Numbered from the stretch's first letter, positions 28,500 through 43,400 are shown. The stretch is DNA of 64,000 nt from Trileptium ribeirensis (GCA_030248225.1 JASANE010000682.1:1-64000); one strand, 5' to 3'. Translations and numbers: made by a program. Notes: generated by a model from the sequence alone, not told the origin.

Positions 28500-31270
28500 G
28501 AAAGAGTTTGATCAGTGGTCGAGACGTTAAACAAAATCATTATTGGCGATTGTAACTTCTCATAAGTGAAATTCGTCCAGAGCAATATCATCGTGCTCCA
28601 ACATCGAACTGTAACAGTTCAAATACTTGCAACATTGTATGTGCCGAAACTAATTTCATGACACAACTGATTATGGAAACAAATTGCGGCACGACCTTTC
28701 TGGTCCCAGTCTTTCAATTACGACGTTATAGAAATCACTGCTGCTTCGTCAGCGCAGTCTGCTAAATGTGAAGTTTGAAACACTAAGCAATTTTGCAACG
28801 AATAATTATCGTCGCACTTCTGAAAATCCTTTCATCCAGTATAGCTACTTTTTCAACCGTAATGGTAATTGGGCTTTCATTAAGAAAACTGTTAAACTCG
28901 ACGGGTCAAAGCGAAATGACCAAAACGGGTGTAACCGAATGCCTAAATGCTTCTATGATACTGTAACCAACATCTGTGCAGATTTTCGGAGCAACGGTTG
29001 AGTTCTGCGTGAAAGCGCGGAGTTTGATGCGTAAATACTTAGAAAGAAATACGAACAAGAAGCAGATCAAAACAGGTCCCAAATATTTCTTTACCTTAGC
29101 TAAAAGACAATACGTAAACACTCACGAATGGATTCACTTTTTACGAAAATCGCCTTGTAACCATACCCACCAAAATAATTCAATTCGGAGATGGAGAAGC
29201 GGCAGCTTCGGAATCGAAGAATTCTCACTAGACCGCACTATGGTGAAAAATATGGGCGTCTGTTTATTTTTTTCTCTGTAAACAGGACTTCGTTATCTCA
29301 ACGTAAACCGATAAGGACGTATGAGGGCTCCTATGAAAGCTACAATACTCTAGATGTGCCTTTTGAAGGTTGTATTCCGATTCGATCACCCACGTCCCGC
29401 CACAGGGGGTGTAGGGGGGCACCCAGGGGTACATGGCTAAAATAGTCCATTTTTGGGTCATTTTTGCTCATAACTGGGCAACCCTTGAACCGATTTGAAT
29501 CATTTTGATATCGGAAGATGTGTTATTGGAAGCTTCATTTATAGGTATATAAATTGTTTTGGTCGGGTCCCTATAGGGCATGGGGGACTTTTGCAAATGG
29601 GCAAATTTCCAAAATTTTGGTCAAACTTTGTCGAGGTGTAGCTATGTAACCACTCAAGCGATTCGAACGAAGTTTGATGTGTGGATAAAACTACTGCATG
29701 TCTATTTACAGGGTGTCAACTGATTTGATCTAGAATCCCTGGATCAATTGGTATTTGAGGCTAAAGTTGGGCCCGACGCCATATATAGTCATCTGTGACA
29801 TTACCACTTCTAACGGTATATTAATAGATTTGTTCATATGAGTTTTCGTGGGTGCGGATTTCGTATACTGTATCGCTACTGTATTTAGACGTATCTCATC
29901 GGGTAAAGGTAGTTATATCAATGAGTGAGACAAGGCGAGTGGAGCGAAAGGGACGAATGTCATGCGGTCTGTAGAAAATTCTGCTAATGTTTTCTGTGCT
30001 AGATAGATAGATAGATTAACAGACTTTTGCATAACACAAAAAACAGTGTGCGCGCAGTCTCATAATACTCGGCTCATTGCGCTTCAAAGTCACATCCAAC
30101 CCTCAGAATAAACCAGACCAGTTTGATTATATCCAATTTCGGAGCAAAATTAATATATATATCAATAACATTTTTCCAAATACCTTCTTGTGTAGTTCGT
30201 AGAACTCTTTTCTGTGCTACTGCGCTTTTGTTATGATTCTTATATATACATAGATTACATAGATATGTTGTTCACGTTTCGTAAGCAGTTCTGAGGTACA
30301 GTTGCCCTTCGTATGGTGCGTATTAGATATCTGACTATCAGTTTTGCTGCATCTATGCCTTATTACACAACACATTAATAAATATTATTTTTGGTGCATT
30401 ACATCTTTGTTTCGTATCAGGAATATATATTTTAATGAGTTGTTCCACTGTATGTTATTTTACAGTTTATCGTTTCTCCGGATTCATACATTTGACATGT
30501 CGCCAAGATTGTAGACCTTTACGCCAAATGTTGTACATAAGCAACTCCCTCGGCAGGTACAAATAATATGTCTATATACTTAATAAAGTTGTCTTCCCTC
30601 CTGCTCTGTTACAAAATTATATGTATTTTGAACAGTCATACAACACAGAGTGACACAGTTGTCAACAGTCGAAGATTCATATCTATTTATATTGTTAATA
30701 GTAATATATATGCATAGCAGAAATAAACGTACCAAAGCTAAACTAGAAAAAGTTTTCTTCAATATCATCAACATTTTAGAATTTTTTAGGGGAAAGATAG
30801 CCGGAAAGCTTAACATAGTTTGAATTTAAGATATCAAATTTTGCTGCTGTTGCATGCAGCCCAAGTATATTCCAAGCTTTTATAGCGAGTTCTGCGGAAG
30901 ACTGCTGGTGTTGCTTAACGTTGCCATACCTGCAGCGCTGTCGAAGCCTGCGTTTTTTTAATTGAACTTAGAGTTGATACTACTTCAGTTTTTTACACTT
31001 ATTGTGTCCCATTAATTATATAGTTAGATTCTACTACGCTACAAATTAATAAGTTTGGCGAAAATCATTCAGTCTAGTCAGTAATGAGTTAGTATTATAC
31101 AGTTGGACAAAAGAATTCATTGTACAGCTGGCGACCATTAGCAGAAAATCAGCTCACCGCACACACTTCGCTTCAACAATGCTCAAGTTATGGTGTTGAA
31201 ATTTTTTGTGTTGTATTGTGTATTTTGTCAACGTTTCCATGCATAGTTGTCCATTTTTTAATTTTAATAT
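28500..31270. other. no gene recognised upstream of the LIN54-like gene
   Basis: Short ORFs without motifs. A CCC/GGG-rich patch with ACAGGGGGTGTAGGGGGGCA lies at about 29403-29425, followed by AT-rich sequence of the kind seen in repeat leaders. (GATA)4 lies at about 30001. A Pol II promoter for the host gene should lie here or further left, but no element can be picked with confidence. Confidence 0.4.
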
Positions 31271-31306
31271 TACAGATATTCCATAAAGTATATTTTTATA
31301 CCTACA

Positions 31307-31448
31307 ATGCAAAGTACTAATAACACGAGTAGTGCCATGGCGACAAACGTTCAAGGTACTAACTCTAGGTTGATTGTTAGTAATCCAGGCAGTAGACAGA
31401 ATGATCACCGGTTGCAAGACTTTGGTGAATTTCAACGATGTATAAGAA
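31307..31448 (+). CDS. LIN54: LIN54-like exon 1 (first coding exon, candidate)
   Basis: The ATG at 31307 opens 47 codons plus one base before a strong donor, A|GTGAGT. It encodes a Ser/Asn/Thr-rich start ([16 protein letters not shown]...). Phase 1 fits exon 2. An acceptor-like AATATTACAG at 31266-31275 suggests a 5'-UTR intron upstream. The N-termini of LIN54 proteins are not conserved, so the assignment rests on splice phase and strand. Confidence 0.55.
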
Positions 31449-34400
31449 GTGAGTACAGGGTTCCCACGCTGGAGGGTTGACCCCGACCTGGCTCGTCTCG
31501 ACACCGACGGTGCCAGCTTTCAACACATAGATTTTCAACTTTGACCCCGGGAACCGACATATTTTTGGCTTCGACGCCTATGAACTTAGTACGTATTTTC
31601 ACTTAAAATTTCGAAAAAAAATTACATTTTTATGCTGCTAAAATACGTATGTTTACTCCATGTTTAATCTTTATTTTTGTGGAAATTAACAAAAAAATTT
31701 TTTAAAAAAATTGACCTTCCAATATCACGATGTTTGAAAAAATCGCTTCTGACATGACTTGCTCGACTTGAGAACCCGCGGGTCTCGGGGTCAAAGCTGA
31801 CCCCGGGTTTTGGAGGAATTTCGGAACACCAAATGGCAAACCATATCAATATTCTATATATGATGGTTAAATGCAACTTCACCCTATCTCAGTTTACTAA
31901 CCAGAATGTCTTACTCTCTTTTACAAACTATAATGATCTTTTGAACCTACGGGTTTATTATACTAGCATGACATATTTTATGTTGTGTACTACTAGCCAT
32001 GTTACGCTAATAGCAATAGTTATCAATTTAAGCGGAATACTTTCATGGTGCCCCCACCCCGAAAGTTGACAACTTGGAGGAACAGTTAAAATGAAAAACG
32101 AGCTGGTTACGACGTGAATTTAAATACCAAGGTCAACGAACGGAAAAATTTAGTCAAATTGAAAGTAAAACCTGAAAAACCAAACTGTTGAAATGTGTTG
32201 TACATTTTCAAAAATTCAATAATACTGTTTCATGAATAATCTGATAATTTCTAACATAGCTAGTACTGAAATGGCGGTTAAAAAATATGCTATACTACCA
32301 GCTTGCCTCGCCGCCAAGTTGGTGAATTCTGATTGCGGAATATGTTATTTAGATAGACGTACACATACGCAGCTAATCAAAACATGGCTGTGTGGCGCAG
32401 TGGTTATACCACTGATCTTACAAACATGAGATCTTGTTCTCGAGCCCCCCTGTGCGCTTAATCATCTTGGACAATAGACTAAGGCCGTATTGCTTCAGGA
32501 TACCACTTGTGGAATGTGGTATCTGAAAGAGAGTTTTTTAAATTCATTTGATTACTAAAGTTATACTTCTTAAATTTATGACATTGTAACTTGTTCGTAT
32601 GTATGTGATCTTAAGCTTGTTGTTGATTTAATGGGTAATCAAAACGTAGTGAAACATAGTGGAGATTGTGTGTTGCAGGGGTGAAATCTTTTAAATTCCG
32701 TCTGTGTGTGTCATCGGCCATAACTCGAGAACGCCTCAACCGATTGTTCTGACGTCTTGGGCGGCTGATAAGTTTTATCTGTGGGTTTTCGGGCATGGGA
32801 AACTCATTGCCGTTATTGGTTTTGCTCTGTGACCCATGGTCCCATGAGTAAGGAGGTATGGCGCCTCCAAGGTTCGGGGTCAGAGGTCAAAATGACGGTT
32901 TTTCACCCCATTTTAGCAATCTTCACGGAAGCAAGCTTATTTTTATCTCAACCTTCGAATTTTTATCTCTGTTTGGTTTTATTTCATAGTAAAATGATAA
33001 ATGCTGATGCCACTTTTTTGTTTTTCGATTAAGGCTCCGGTTCTAGAGTTATGGGGTTTGAGGTATGGTGCCCCAATGGTTCGCCGACCTAAAATTCAAA
33101 AATTTGTTCTGACGTCTTGGGCGGTTGAAAAGTTTCACTTGGGGGCTTTCGGGCATGGGAAACTCATTGCCGTATTGGTTTTGCTCTGTGACCCATGGTT
33201 CCATGGGTAAGGCGGTATGGCGCCCCAAGGTTCGGGTCAGAGGTCAAAATGAGGTTTTTCACCCTATTATAGTATCCTTCACGGAAGCAAGCGTATTTTT
33301 ATCTTAAAATGCCGATGCCTCTTTTTGGTTTTCGATTAATGCTCTGGTTCTAGGGTTATGGGGTTTGAGGTATGGTGCCCCAGTGGTTCCCCAACCCAAA
33401 ATTCGAAAATTTGTTCTGACGTCCTGGACGGCTAACAAGTTTCACTTGGAGATTTTCAGGCATGGGAAAGTCATTGCCGGTGTTGGTTTTGGTTTGTGAG
33501 CCATGGGTACGGGCCAAGGTTCGGGGTCATAGGTCTAAATGAGGGTTTTCATCCCATTTTAGTACCCTTCATGTAATCAAGCTTATTTTTATCTTAACTT
33601 TCGAATTTATTTCTCTGCTTGGTTTTATTTCTTAGTAAGATGATGAATACCGATGCCTCTTTTGTTTTTCGATTACGGCAACGGTTCATGGGGTTTGAGG
33701 TATGGCACCCCGTCGTTCCTCAACACAAGATTCGAAAATTTGTTCTGGCGTCCTGCTCGGCCGAAAAGTTTCACTTGGTGGTTTTCGGGCATGCGAAACT
33801 CATTGCCGGTATTGGTTTTGCTCTGTGACCAATGGTTCCATGGGTGCGGGGTATGGCGCCCCCAAGGTTCGGGGTCATATGTCTAAATGAGGGGTTTTCA
33901 CCCCATTTAGTACCCTTCACGGAAGAAAGTTTATTTTTATCTTAACTTTCGAATTTATTTCTCTGCTCGGTTCTATTTCATAGTAAAATGATGAATGCCG
34001 ATGCCTGGGGTTTGAGGTATGGTGCCCCAGTGGTTTTCCGACTCAAAATTTGAAAATTGTTCTGACGTCCTGGGCGGCTAGAAAAGTTTTACTTGTTGGT
34101 TTTCGAGCATGGCAAATCCATTGCTGGCGTTGATTTTGCTCTGCTCTGCGATCCATGGTTCTATGGGTACGGGGGTATGGCGTCGCCATGGTTCATCGAC
34201 CTAAAATTTCTAATTTTACTGTTACTTCCTAGGAGGCTGATAGCTTGCACTTGGGGGTTTTGGGCATGGGAAACTTATGTATTGCCGGTGTTAGTTTTGT
34301 TCTAACTTGTGCGGTATTGTGTGATATTCACATATAGCATATCAGCGTATGCTATCGAGAGATAATTGACTGTGCACGCAAAAGGCGTAGAATGTACCTA

Positions 34401-37400
34401 TGCTTCACTACGTTCTGCAATCTCGATAGAATTATTAGTACTTAAGATTCATATACTAAGCTGAAGAAAATAAACATCAATTCTAGACCCCGGTTACACT
34501 ATCTGTAGCGCTATGTTATAAATATTACCACTCTATACATATCGTGTTGATTTGATTAACCGAAAAATAAAAGACTATGATCATGGTGTGATTGTTCCAC
34601 TAGTTTCGAAAGTTTTTCAATGTTGAATACAAAAAAATCTATGGCTGAAATATGTTTTTTTCATCACAATGTCCTTTTTGTATAGCACTAACCATGACGC
34701 AATTCGTAGAACATCGCGCTAAGTTGAAAGTCATATGGCAATATTTCCTTCGCATTAAGACATCAGAGAATTAAGCACATAATATTTTTCTAACCAAGAC
34801 AATTGCTGTGACGGATTTTCATTATGTAGCAATACCTTAAAATTTCATTAGAGGCGGCAAACAATAAATTTTTAGCCACAAAACCTGTTTAACAGGTCTA
34901 AAATTCAACGACATATCCGTGTTTTTCATCTTATTAGATAAAAGTAAACTTTCCAAGTAGCTTCCAGGTTACAATTAAGCTAAGAATGTGCTCAGAATAA
35001 AATTGTAGTAGTAATAGAAATAGTTCTATTTAATTGTTTTGGTAAACAACATGGTCAAAAACATGTAAATAATAAGTGCATCCGCTATCATTGTATTTTT
35101 ATGCTAAATATAAAATTATTTGTTAGAACAAAGTTCTACAGTAGCCAATTGGTGTGCAGCATATGTACTTGAAGGTATAACTCAGCTGGGGCATGCTGCA
35201 GTTCAGGGTTTTTGTGTTTTTCTTAGTGCAAAAACACAGCCAAATTTCAAAAAACACAAAATTTAGCACACCTGCTGTTTAATTAAAAGGCTACAAAAAC
35301 CAAAATTTTTAAACGCTGGATGCTTATAAACTGGCCATGATTATAACTGCGGAACCTAAGTCTATAAATTCTGAAATCTGAAAAAATTAGTGCTAAATAT
35401 AACTGATTGGTCCATTGCATAAATATATAATGCATGATTAATATAAAATTGCTATTAATCGGTTAATTATCATTACTTAACCTTCCCTATAACGCTAAAA
35501 CAGGGTATTTGCGGGTTAAATAAAAAACCGAGGTAAATGTCAAAAACACACCTAAATGTCAAAAAAAACACCTAAATTTCAAAAAACACACATTGTAGCA
35601 CAACATGAATTTTGAAAAAACCCTGCTGCCGTTGTATTATCATACGATGTAGAATAATTATTTGTTTGTGTGGACGTTGGCCAAACTGCAATCATTCGCA
35701 AAATATACCACCCAGGAAAGACAATTTGATACATGTCTGTGTAATGTCTTTGCTAATTATTTATCTCCAGTCCTTTATGTTGTTGAGATTGTAATTGCTA
35801 TATTCTGCGGCCACCATGATTATAAATTATAGTGGTTTACATGGCTCTTTTTTCAGGTTCTCCGGTTAAAGTTAGACATGGCGTTTCTACTTCAATTAGA
35901 ATTGGATTATCCGATGCTTTTTCTAATTTGGGTCGTCCTACTCTGAATGTACGTCTGTCATTCTAGATTATATAAATAAAAAGTCCTTATATAGAAACAT
36001 TTATTGTGTTTCGTAGGTTCTGCGTTGATCAATCTAATATTTGCATTATGGTCACATGGGATGCCATACCCCCAATGTTTAATTTGGAACGAGCTGAGCT
36101 TCCACTGTGGCAGCTAGTAGAAACGTAGCTAGGGGGATGTATCCAATTTCAGACTTTTTTGGGCGAGATTTTCTGATTTTCTGATGCTGAGATTTTCAGC
36201 TAATAGAGAGCCCAGTCAAGTATAGTCTGTTTAGGATTTTCTAAACGCTCAATACAATAGTTTGATTATACAAACTCCAGCACTAGTATTTCATGTCTTG
36301 TTAGTGGCTGTCAGTACGTTTATGTTTGTGAAACCTGACCCAGAATACATTGTCTTAATTCTTTGATTATGATTGCTTTCAAGGCATTTAGATCGGTTTT
36401 TCGGGATGCTGAAATAGATCACCTAGAATCCAATATGACTATATATACCATATTTTTCAGGGAGGTTTCAACTGTTTAAGGCCGACCTTCGCCGAACCCC
36501 ACTTACCAAAACAATTTCGTGGATCGTCAGTTATTTGGTTATGCGTTGTTATCTGCGTCTCAGATAAGCTATTATAGATTTTTCGACATGTATAATAAAT
36601 GGTGTAACTTCTGTCATAACAGTATTATAAGGCCTCAGGGGTTCCAGACGTTTTGGAGTGGTATAGACAAACTCTGTTATAACGTGTTTATACATCATGA
36701 CAACAATAGATGAAACTAAGCTCGCTCCGTTTCACCCTCGCACGACAGATACTAGTTGAACGGAGCGAAACGAAACTTTTTTCGTCAGAGGGGGTAAAAT
36801 CGGCGCCGTCTGTCCGTCTTCGAACTTCTTAATAACTACTGGGCCGATTTATAGTTTTTTTGTTTGAAAGGCCTAATATATATCTTCCTGCCACAAGAGT
36901 TATAGTTTTTGACAAAATTTGTTTTAGTTATTAACTAGTTAGCTAAGCGTGTTAAGCTATTTTTAGCGTTTCCATATAAAAATTGTTTGTTTTTAAATTA
37001 ATGATTATAGTGCAAAACTATTATTTCAATGCGTTTCATCTAGCCGTGATTATTACGAATCTGGTATATATTTTTTCCAGGATGTTAAAAACATGCTAAT
37101 TTGTTTGTTAATTAGCTGATTACTAATTTATTATTAATTAGCAAACTTTTTGAAAATTTTCAAAGTGCTGAGAAATGAAAAAATAGCTCGCGGGGGTTTT
37201 CTATGTCGCTGATCACGAATATGACATTTCCGAAACTATAAAACCTGGCCGTATATGCTAATTAGTTAATTAATTAGAGAGTGAATTTTAATCAAATTTT
37301 AAAATCACCTCAAAATTGCTGATTGTTTTCGCTCGGAGGTTTTCGATGCCGTTGATCATGAATATGTGACTTTTAAAGCTGAAAAATTTTAACGTGTATG

Positions 37401-40400
37401 CTAATTAGATATGGTGGTTTATCATATTTGCTTTTTGTATGGTGGATTTGACATCAATTGTCTAAAAAGTGATACTTTTATAAATTGATTAAATATTTAG
37501 TTGAAACACTTGTGTACATAAATAAGATATAAACGGTATATTGCTCCGCTCAGTTTTTGTAATTTATTACGTTTAGTAGTTATGTGTATTTTTATCCGGT
37601 ACAGTACCCACCATAATAATTGACCGATGCTTGCTAGTTGTTTGATCGCTGCTCGCTCGCAACCTGCTTGTGGGAAAATAGAATATTGCTTTGAAATTTT
37701 GTAATTATTTTGCTGTTCGCTCTCCTGTAAAGCGACAGGCAATTGTGGTAAGTATTGTACCACAGTATTTTACTGTCGCATATTTTAGCCTACTGTGACA
37801 AGCACAATTGGAAGAACTGTCGTCAACGTTATACCTTCTGCTTTGGGATCTTCTACGGTGCGGCTGGTTCCGGCCTCTATTGGTTTGTTTTACACTCTTA
37901 AATACTACTAAAATATTTTCGTGTAGATAGTTTTGACGCTGTTTATTCATGGAAACCGTTTATAGCAGAATTCTTTGTTACAACTAGTTAAGGTGTGTCA
38001 TTAAATCCATGTTTCTGCACCGCTTCACTAAGACGTGTTTTGTGTTACTTATTGTATGCAAGTCTAATCTTAAAATATTTAAATTAGGTATCTTTCGCAA
38101 AACGCTTGTGTTCCACCTTTACGCAACGTGATTTGTGTTTTGTTAAATATATTGTTTTGCGGATGAGTCGGGTTCTTCACAGAAGGAGCTCAGGAAAATA
38201 GAGGTGGTTGTTCTGTTTTCAAATTAACTTGCTTTACTTAAGCCGCCAAAAATAATTTGGTCTTTTCCAACATCGGTTTCGTATACCTCACAGCCTGATT
38301 TCGCGTAAAGATAGCTCAAAATTTAATTTCGATGTTTCGATAATCGATTCCAACGTTTCTTTCCATGTAGATTTACTGTCGTTCACGTATTTTCAGGTTT
38401 TAAAACGACGTTTTAGCCTTAGAAATAGTGTTAATGTTTAGAAAACATTTTGCATAAAAAACATAAATTTGGAGACATAAAAATTCTTTAGATTTAGTTG
38501 AACACAGGCGTTGCGGCTGAATGGGGGTGCGCACATGAGGAAATTTTCACGAACACATGGGAATTTGGAAAGTGGGGGTCCCCAGCTATGGACAGACCAG
38601 CTTTGCTGACCTCGTTCCCCCGAACTCGTCGTCAGACATTGCGCTGAGAGCGCTCCTCTTTTGTCTAAGGCCCACCAGAACCCGAAGCCTGTCGTAGAAA
38701 CTGAATCCCGCTACTCTACGTATACGGAAACGTTTTGTATTGGTTTGAAAATCGGAGAACTGTAAGATAACTACTGACAGACAGAAACAAAGTCGGTCAT
38801 CAAACACCGACGTACGTTAAGCACGAAACAATGCATAAAACGTTTACAAATTAATGAAACATAAACAAGCATTGTCATATTCGGTAAACAGTCATTGTCG
38901 CATTCGTTTATGGTTGAGTTACACGCTTTGTTACGTCCATATTTGTGCACTTATTTTCATTTCTATACTAATCTCTGTAGCTAAATAGTAATACCTTCAA
39001 GACCAGGTGTGGATGTTTTAGGCATTATATACTAAGCCAAACCCACAGCGACATACCCAGCTCCTACTCTGGCATATATCCTTCTTTTGAAGACATGTAT
39101 TATCTTATTTAAAGCCTGTGTACAAAATCAAACAGCATCTTTCACGTTGTATTGATTCTATAACGGTCGATTTACTTTTTTGACAACGTAGTTAGATCCT
39201 TAGTTTTTTACATTGTAACACAGTAGTTGTGCATTAATTGAAATTGAGAGAGCAAAGCGAGCGGAGTTTCGACCTATAACTTTGCTAGCGGCAAAATTTT
39301 TTATGAGACTGTGAGATCATAACTCATCACCGGATGGATGAATCTTCACAAACTTTTTATTTGATAATAAATTCGGCGCTGATTCCGTTGGGGGGGAAAA
39401 ATTCGAAAAATTGTCCGATCAGCATAATTTCGCACCTACTACCATTTCCGACCACGCTGAGTTCGATTTTCGCGGTTTTAAGATGCTCACATCAATGCCC
39501 ATCCCGATGGGACCTACCCATATCTCTTTGACCCACCCCCGTGGGACCCCTTGGGACAGCAAAATTTTTTATCTCCGATTTCCCCAAAAATGTAGCTTAT
39601 ATATACCGTTTTCGGAGGTGGTGATTTCAAATTCTAAGTCAGTTTTTGGATCGACCCTAAGCCTAACCCTTAAAAACTAAGCCTAAGTCTAAGCTAAGAA
39701 ACTATGCCTAAGCCTAAGACAAGACTAAGTGTTTCCTTCTAAACGAAAAGCATAAGGTCTACCGCCTGCCAACCGTGAGTATCTCTGGTAGTACCGCCTG
39801 GTCTGTTCAAGTTCCCGCAAGTGCTTTGGGGTGCACTTATATTGATCTATCTACTGTGACATTGACTATGTTAATTTCTAACTATCTTGAATAATAATGT
39901 GTTTCATATTTCAGAAACTCGTTATGTTTTACTCGTTTTGCTAGTATGCCCCCTGGACGTCCTCCAGCACATCGTTTTACTATAATCGCAAATGACCAAA
40001 TACTCACTAGACCACAGCTTGAACAATTGCATACGACTGTTATAAATCTTATCGAAAATACTTTGGACTACGATAGTACCCTTAATTTACTTGTTTCATG
40101 GAACCTAATAAGCAATTCTAAGACGTGTGACTGCAGACCCGATGATCCACCGCCCTGTTACTTGGCACAACGTAACGACTTGACACGCCATGATAACTAT
40201 GAATGGCGCTGCACAGATTATAAGAATTGCCGTAAAAAATGGTCTATCAGGCATAATTCCTTTTTCTACGGCCACCACGTGTCTCTCCGTACCGGTATTA
40301 TTTTAATAATTTCGTATTTGTTCAACCTGAGAACGGCATTCGTTCGTGCAGAACTTAACGTTAGCACTGAAACTGTTTGTGACTGGTTCAACTATTGCCG

Positions 40401-43400
40401 CGACATAGCCGTTGCGTACGATCGAGACCATTGGCACAACCTCATTCTTGGAGGCCCCGCCATCGATGTCGAAGTCGACGAATCCCTCTTCTTCAAACGA
40501 AAATACCATCGCGGCCGCCGGTCTATTGTTGCATTAAATTAATTGAAGAAGACACCGGTAGTATCGACTTTGAAAGAAATGTAATATTATTGAACATTGA
40601 CCGCCAGTCTTCCTGCGTCCATCGCAACCTGTCATACAGTGATTTTAGGTGTAATAAAGGGGCTTGTGAGATTTGGTGGGTATCTAGTCAAGCCGTCCAC
40701 GTTTACTATCAAGAAACACATGGTGCGAATTGGAAACATGAAACCATTATTTTTATGTTTAAGCGTGGAATTGAATAAATTTGGTCCGTAATTTTCCAGC
40801 TAGTTTCAAATTTCTGCTACTGTTTGCGATATCAGCATCGGCACGTTTCATGTTTCGGAACTGCCGATACCGATAATCTTCCAACCCCAAGTAAATTCTA
40901 TGTTAGTGGAGCGCTACTAAACGACAATGTTGTTATTTAAAGCTTATCACTTCACATCACATAATTATTTCATATTGTGTTTTAGGAAGCCTTCATGACA
41001 CACAAACTGAACAACCTAGTTGTAATGTAAGTGCTTAATATAGTGAACAGAAAGAATCGAAAGTAGCCGAAACCGCAAGTGTGAATATTAACTGAAATGG
41101 AATTTGAATTATATAAATTAGAGAAAAAAATGTGTTAAACGAAGTTTACAATCCTGTTCTCCGGTATATATATCCGCAGGATGAAAATTTTACGTAGAAG
41201 CTTTGAGGTCCACATCTCTAACTTAGGGGAATCCGAAATACATAATTATTGAAATTCCGCTGGTTAAATGTGTGGAAAACTGTGTTCCCACATCAACTGA
41301 GGTTTTATAAATTGCATTTTATCGTATTAACCATACCACTCCGACATGTAAATCGTTGGTTTTGTTGCATATTTATTACATTCTGCGTATAGTGAGTGAA
41401 ATGAGCGAAGCGGAGAATTCTTATTAGCAGTCACATTGGTGAAATAAATTTGACAATATCCCTTATTGGTTTTTTGCGTGACACGCATAATTCAAATTTG
41501 ACTGAGCTGACTGATTCGCGATTTAGCTGATTTGAAAGCTTTAAATTTATTTGTGCTCCTTAGTTAGGCACGAAGTTAAATCTTAACATTTTCCCCGAAC
41601 AACGGATCAAAGGGGCTCATGTAAGGTCCCGAAGGGACCCAGAAATCACATCACTTATTGTAACTCGATAACCAGTACATAGATCTAAGCCAAATAGGCC
41701 TCATTTTGTATAGCAAGTTATATAGCCTCTAGAAGACCTCATAAATGGTGTGCCATGCATTTCACTTATTTAGGATCAAGGAATAACCGGAACGGTTCAT
41801 GTAAACCGGATCCGGAACCTCGTGCTCGAAACTTATATATTGTAAAACAGATGATGGAAGAAATGAATGTATAGTGTACTAAAAATGTATTTAAAATAAC
41901 ACTAAACGCTAAACTTAATGTATTGCGATGGCATTATTGCCTTTCTGTAACTTTAAAGATGCTGAGGAACCTAATAATGTTTATTTATCGATCAATATGT
42001 CAGTTTTTGGATTCACAGAACAAAACCCGCAGACTTCTAAATGTGTAAAATAGCTGTTACAAGTATCGACCTGACTTTGTTTTGCTAACAAACTCCTGCA
42101 GGTTAAGATAAAAAATTCCTACTTAAGTTTGACACGACAAATTGCTGAATTAATTTTATGTTTTGCTTGGTTGTATTAGAACTTGATCATTCTATATATA
42201 GGCCTGTGAGCCGTATACATATATATGTATAATACGGCTGGATATGCATATAATATGTTTGGACCACAGATGAAGCAAAAATGTGGAAAATTTCAAACAA
42301 AATTTTTAAACCTGAATTCCGGTTCCGGTATGGATTTTGCCCTTTGCCGGAACACGATTTTCGCCGGAACCGGAATTCTGGTTACTCTCTGCTTATGATG
42401 TAGAATTTGAATCAAAGGTTTTAAAATGGGCCAATGAGACCCAAAATACAGGAAAATGATAATATCTCTACAAGCACAAAATCTTTTGACGTTTTTGGTC
42501 TCAGTTTGTAGAGCAACTCATCAATTGTTGAAGCTGCAGATAGTGTGCTGCTGTTGTCAATTTATGTTGCAGCGTTGGGTCAAAAACTTTTTATGTGGGC
42601 CCACGGTGCCCAAAATACAAGAAGATGGTAATAACTCTTCACTCGCTCGAGCTATGTAGGAGTTGTCATTTTGCAGAGCAAGTCATCCTCTTTGTAGCTA
42701 CAAATGTTAGCAGCTATTGTCACTACTTGCGCTGCAAGGTTTCAGTTGTGAGTGAGTGAAACAAGCTGTTATGGATGTGTTTGATCTCATTTTTCATAAT
42801 TTATACTTTATGTTCTCGGACGTGGCGAGCATAATACTCGGATATATCTTTTCAACTATTCAGGCAATACGTGCGATATTGAGTAGCTCATTTTGTAATT
42901 TAATGTTCCATATAGCTGTGTATATCTCTCAATGTTACATATTCAACACTCAGAATTCACCATTTTTTTGGCAAGACAAGTTGCTAACTACTTACCTACT
43001 AAAAATGCGTACTTCTGCAGGCATATCTTTATTTTATTTAGGGTTTGATTATGAATTGTCGAAATATATTCCATAGTATTTATTGAGTTATATTTGCGCG
43101 ATCATTTTTACGTTAATTCAAAATACCTGGGGCCCTCCCCGCTCTGTGCTGAGGCAAATTTAAGGTATTTCCGATAAGTTATTGTCTTGGAACATTCTTA
43201 TAATGAAGAAAACCTAGAACGTATAGAGTCATATAAACTCACAAAGTTTTTACTAATTTTAGTGCCCAAACTTATTTTATAGCTGGCATGTGGCATGACA
43301 GATTGGTAACTAGACAAAATTTATTTAAGGGAAACTGTGAATTTGTGAAATTAAATCACTGACTCAGTATTTTTAACGGGTTTATTGTTAACGCTGCGCC

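Noticed and set aside
31455..31830. G/C-rich segment just after the exon 1 donor as a TIR element
   Set aside because: The ends (CAGGGTTCCCACGCTGG and GGAACACCA) are only weakly inverted and no convincing target duplication flanks them.
32385..32460. Functional tRNA gene at the second A/B-box pair
   Set aside because: No closing acceptor stem or standard anticodon loop; a tail follows as in SINEs.
32781..34305. Many 60-85-codon ORFs with similar sequences (also at 53.5-54.4 and 63.7 kb)
   Set aside because: They are frames within the tandem units of the HINE-like repeats, differ in frame between units and show no domain.
40986..41026. A 41-nt mini-exon with good splice sites (TTTTAG and GTAAGT)
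   Set aside because: Its phase does not join exons 2 and 3 of the LIN54-like gene, which join directly without it. It could only be used with a further unseen exon.
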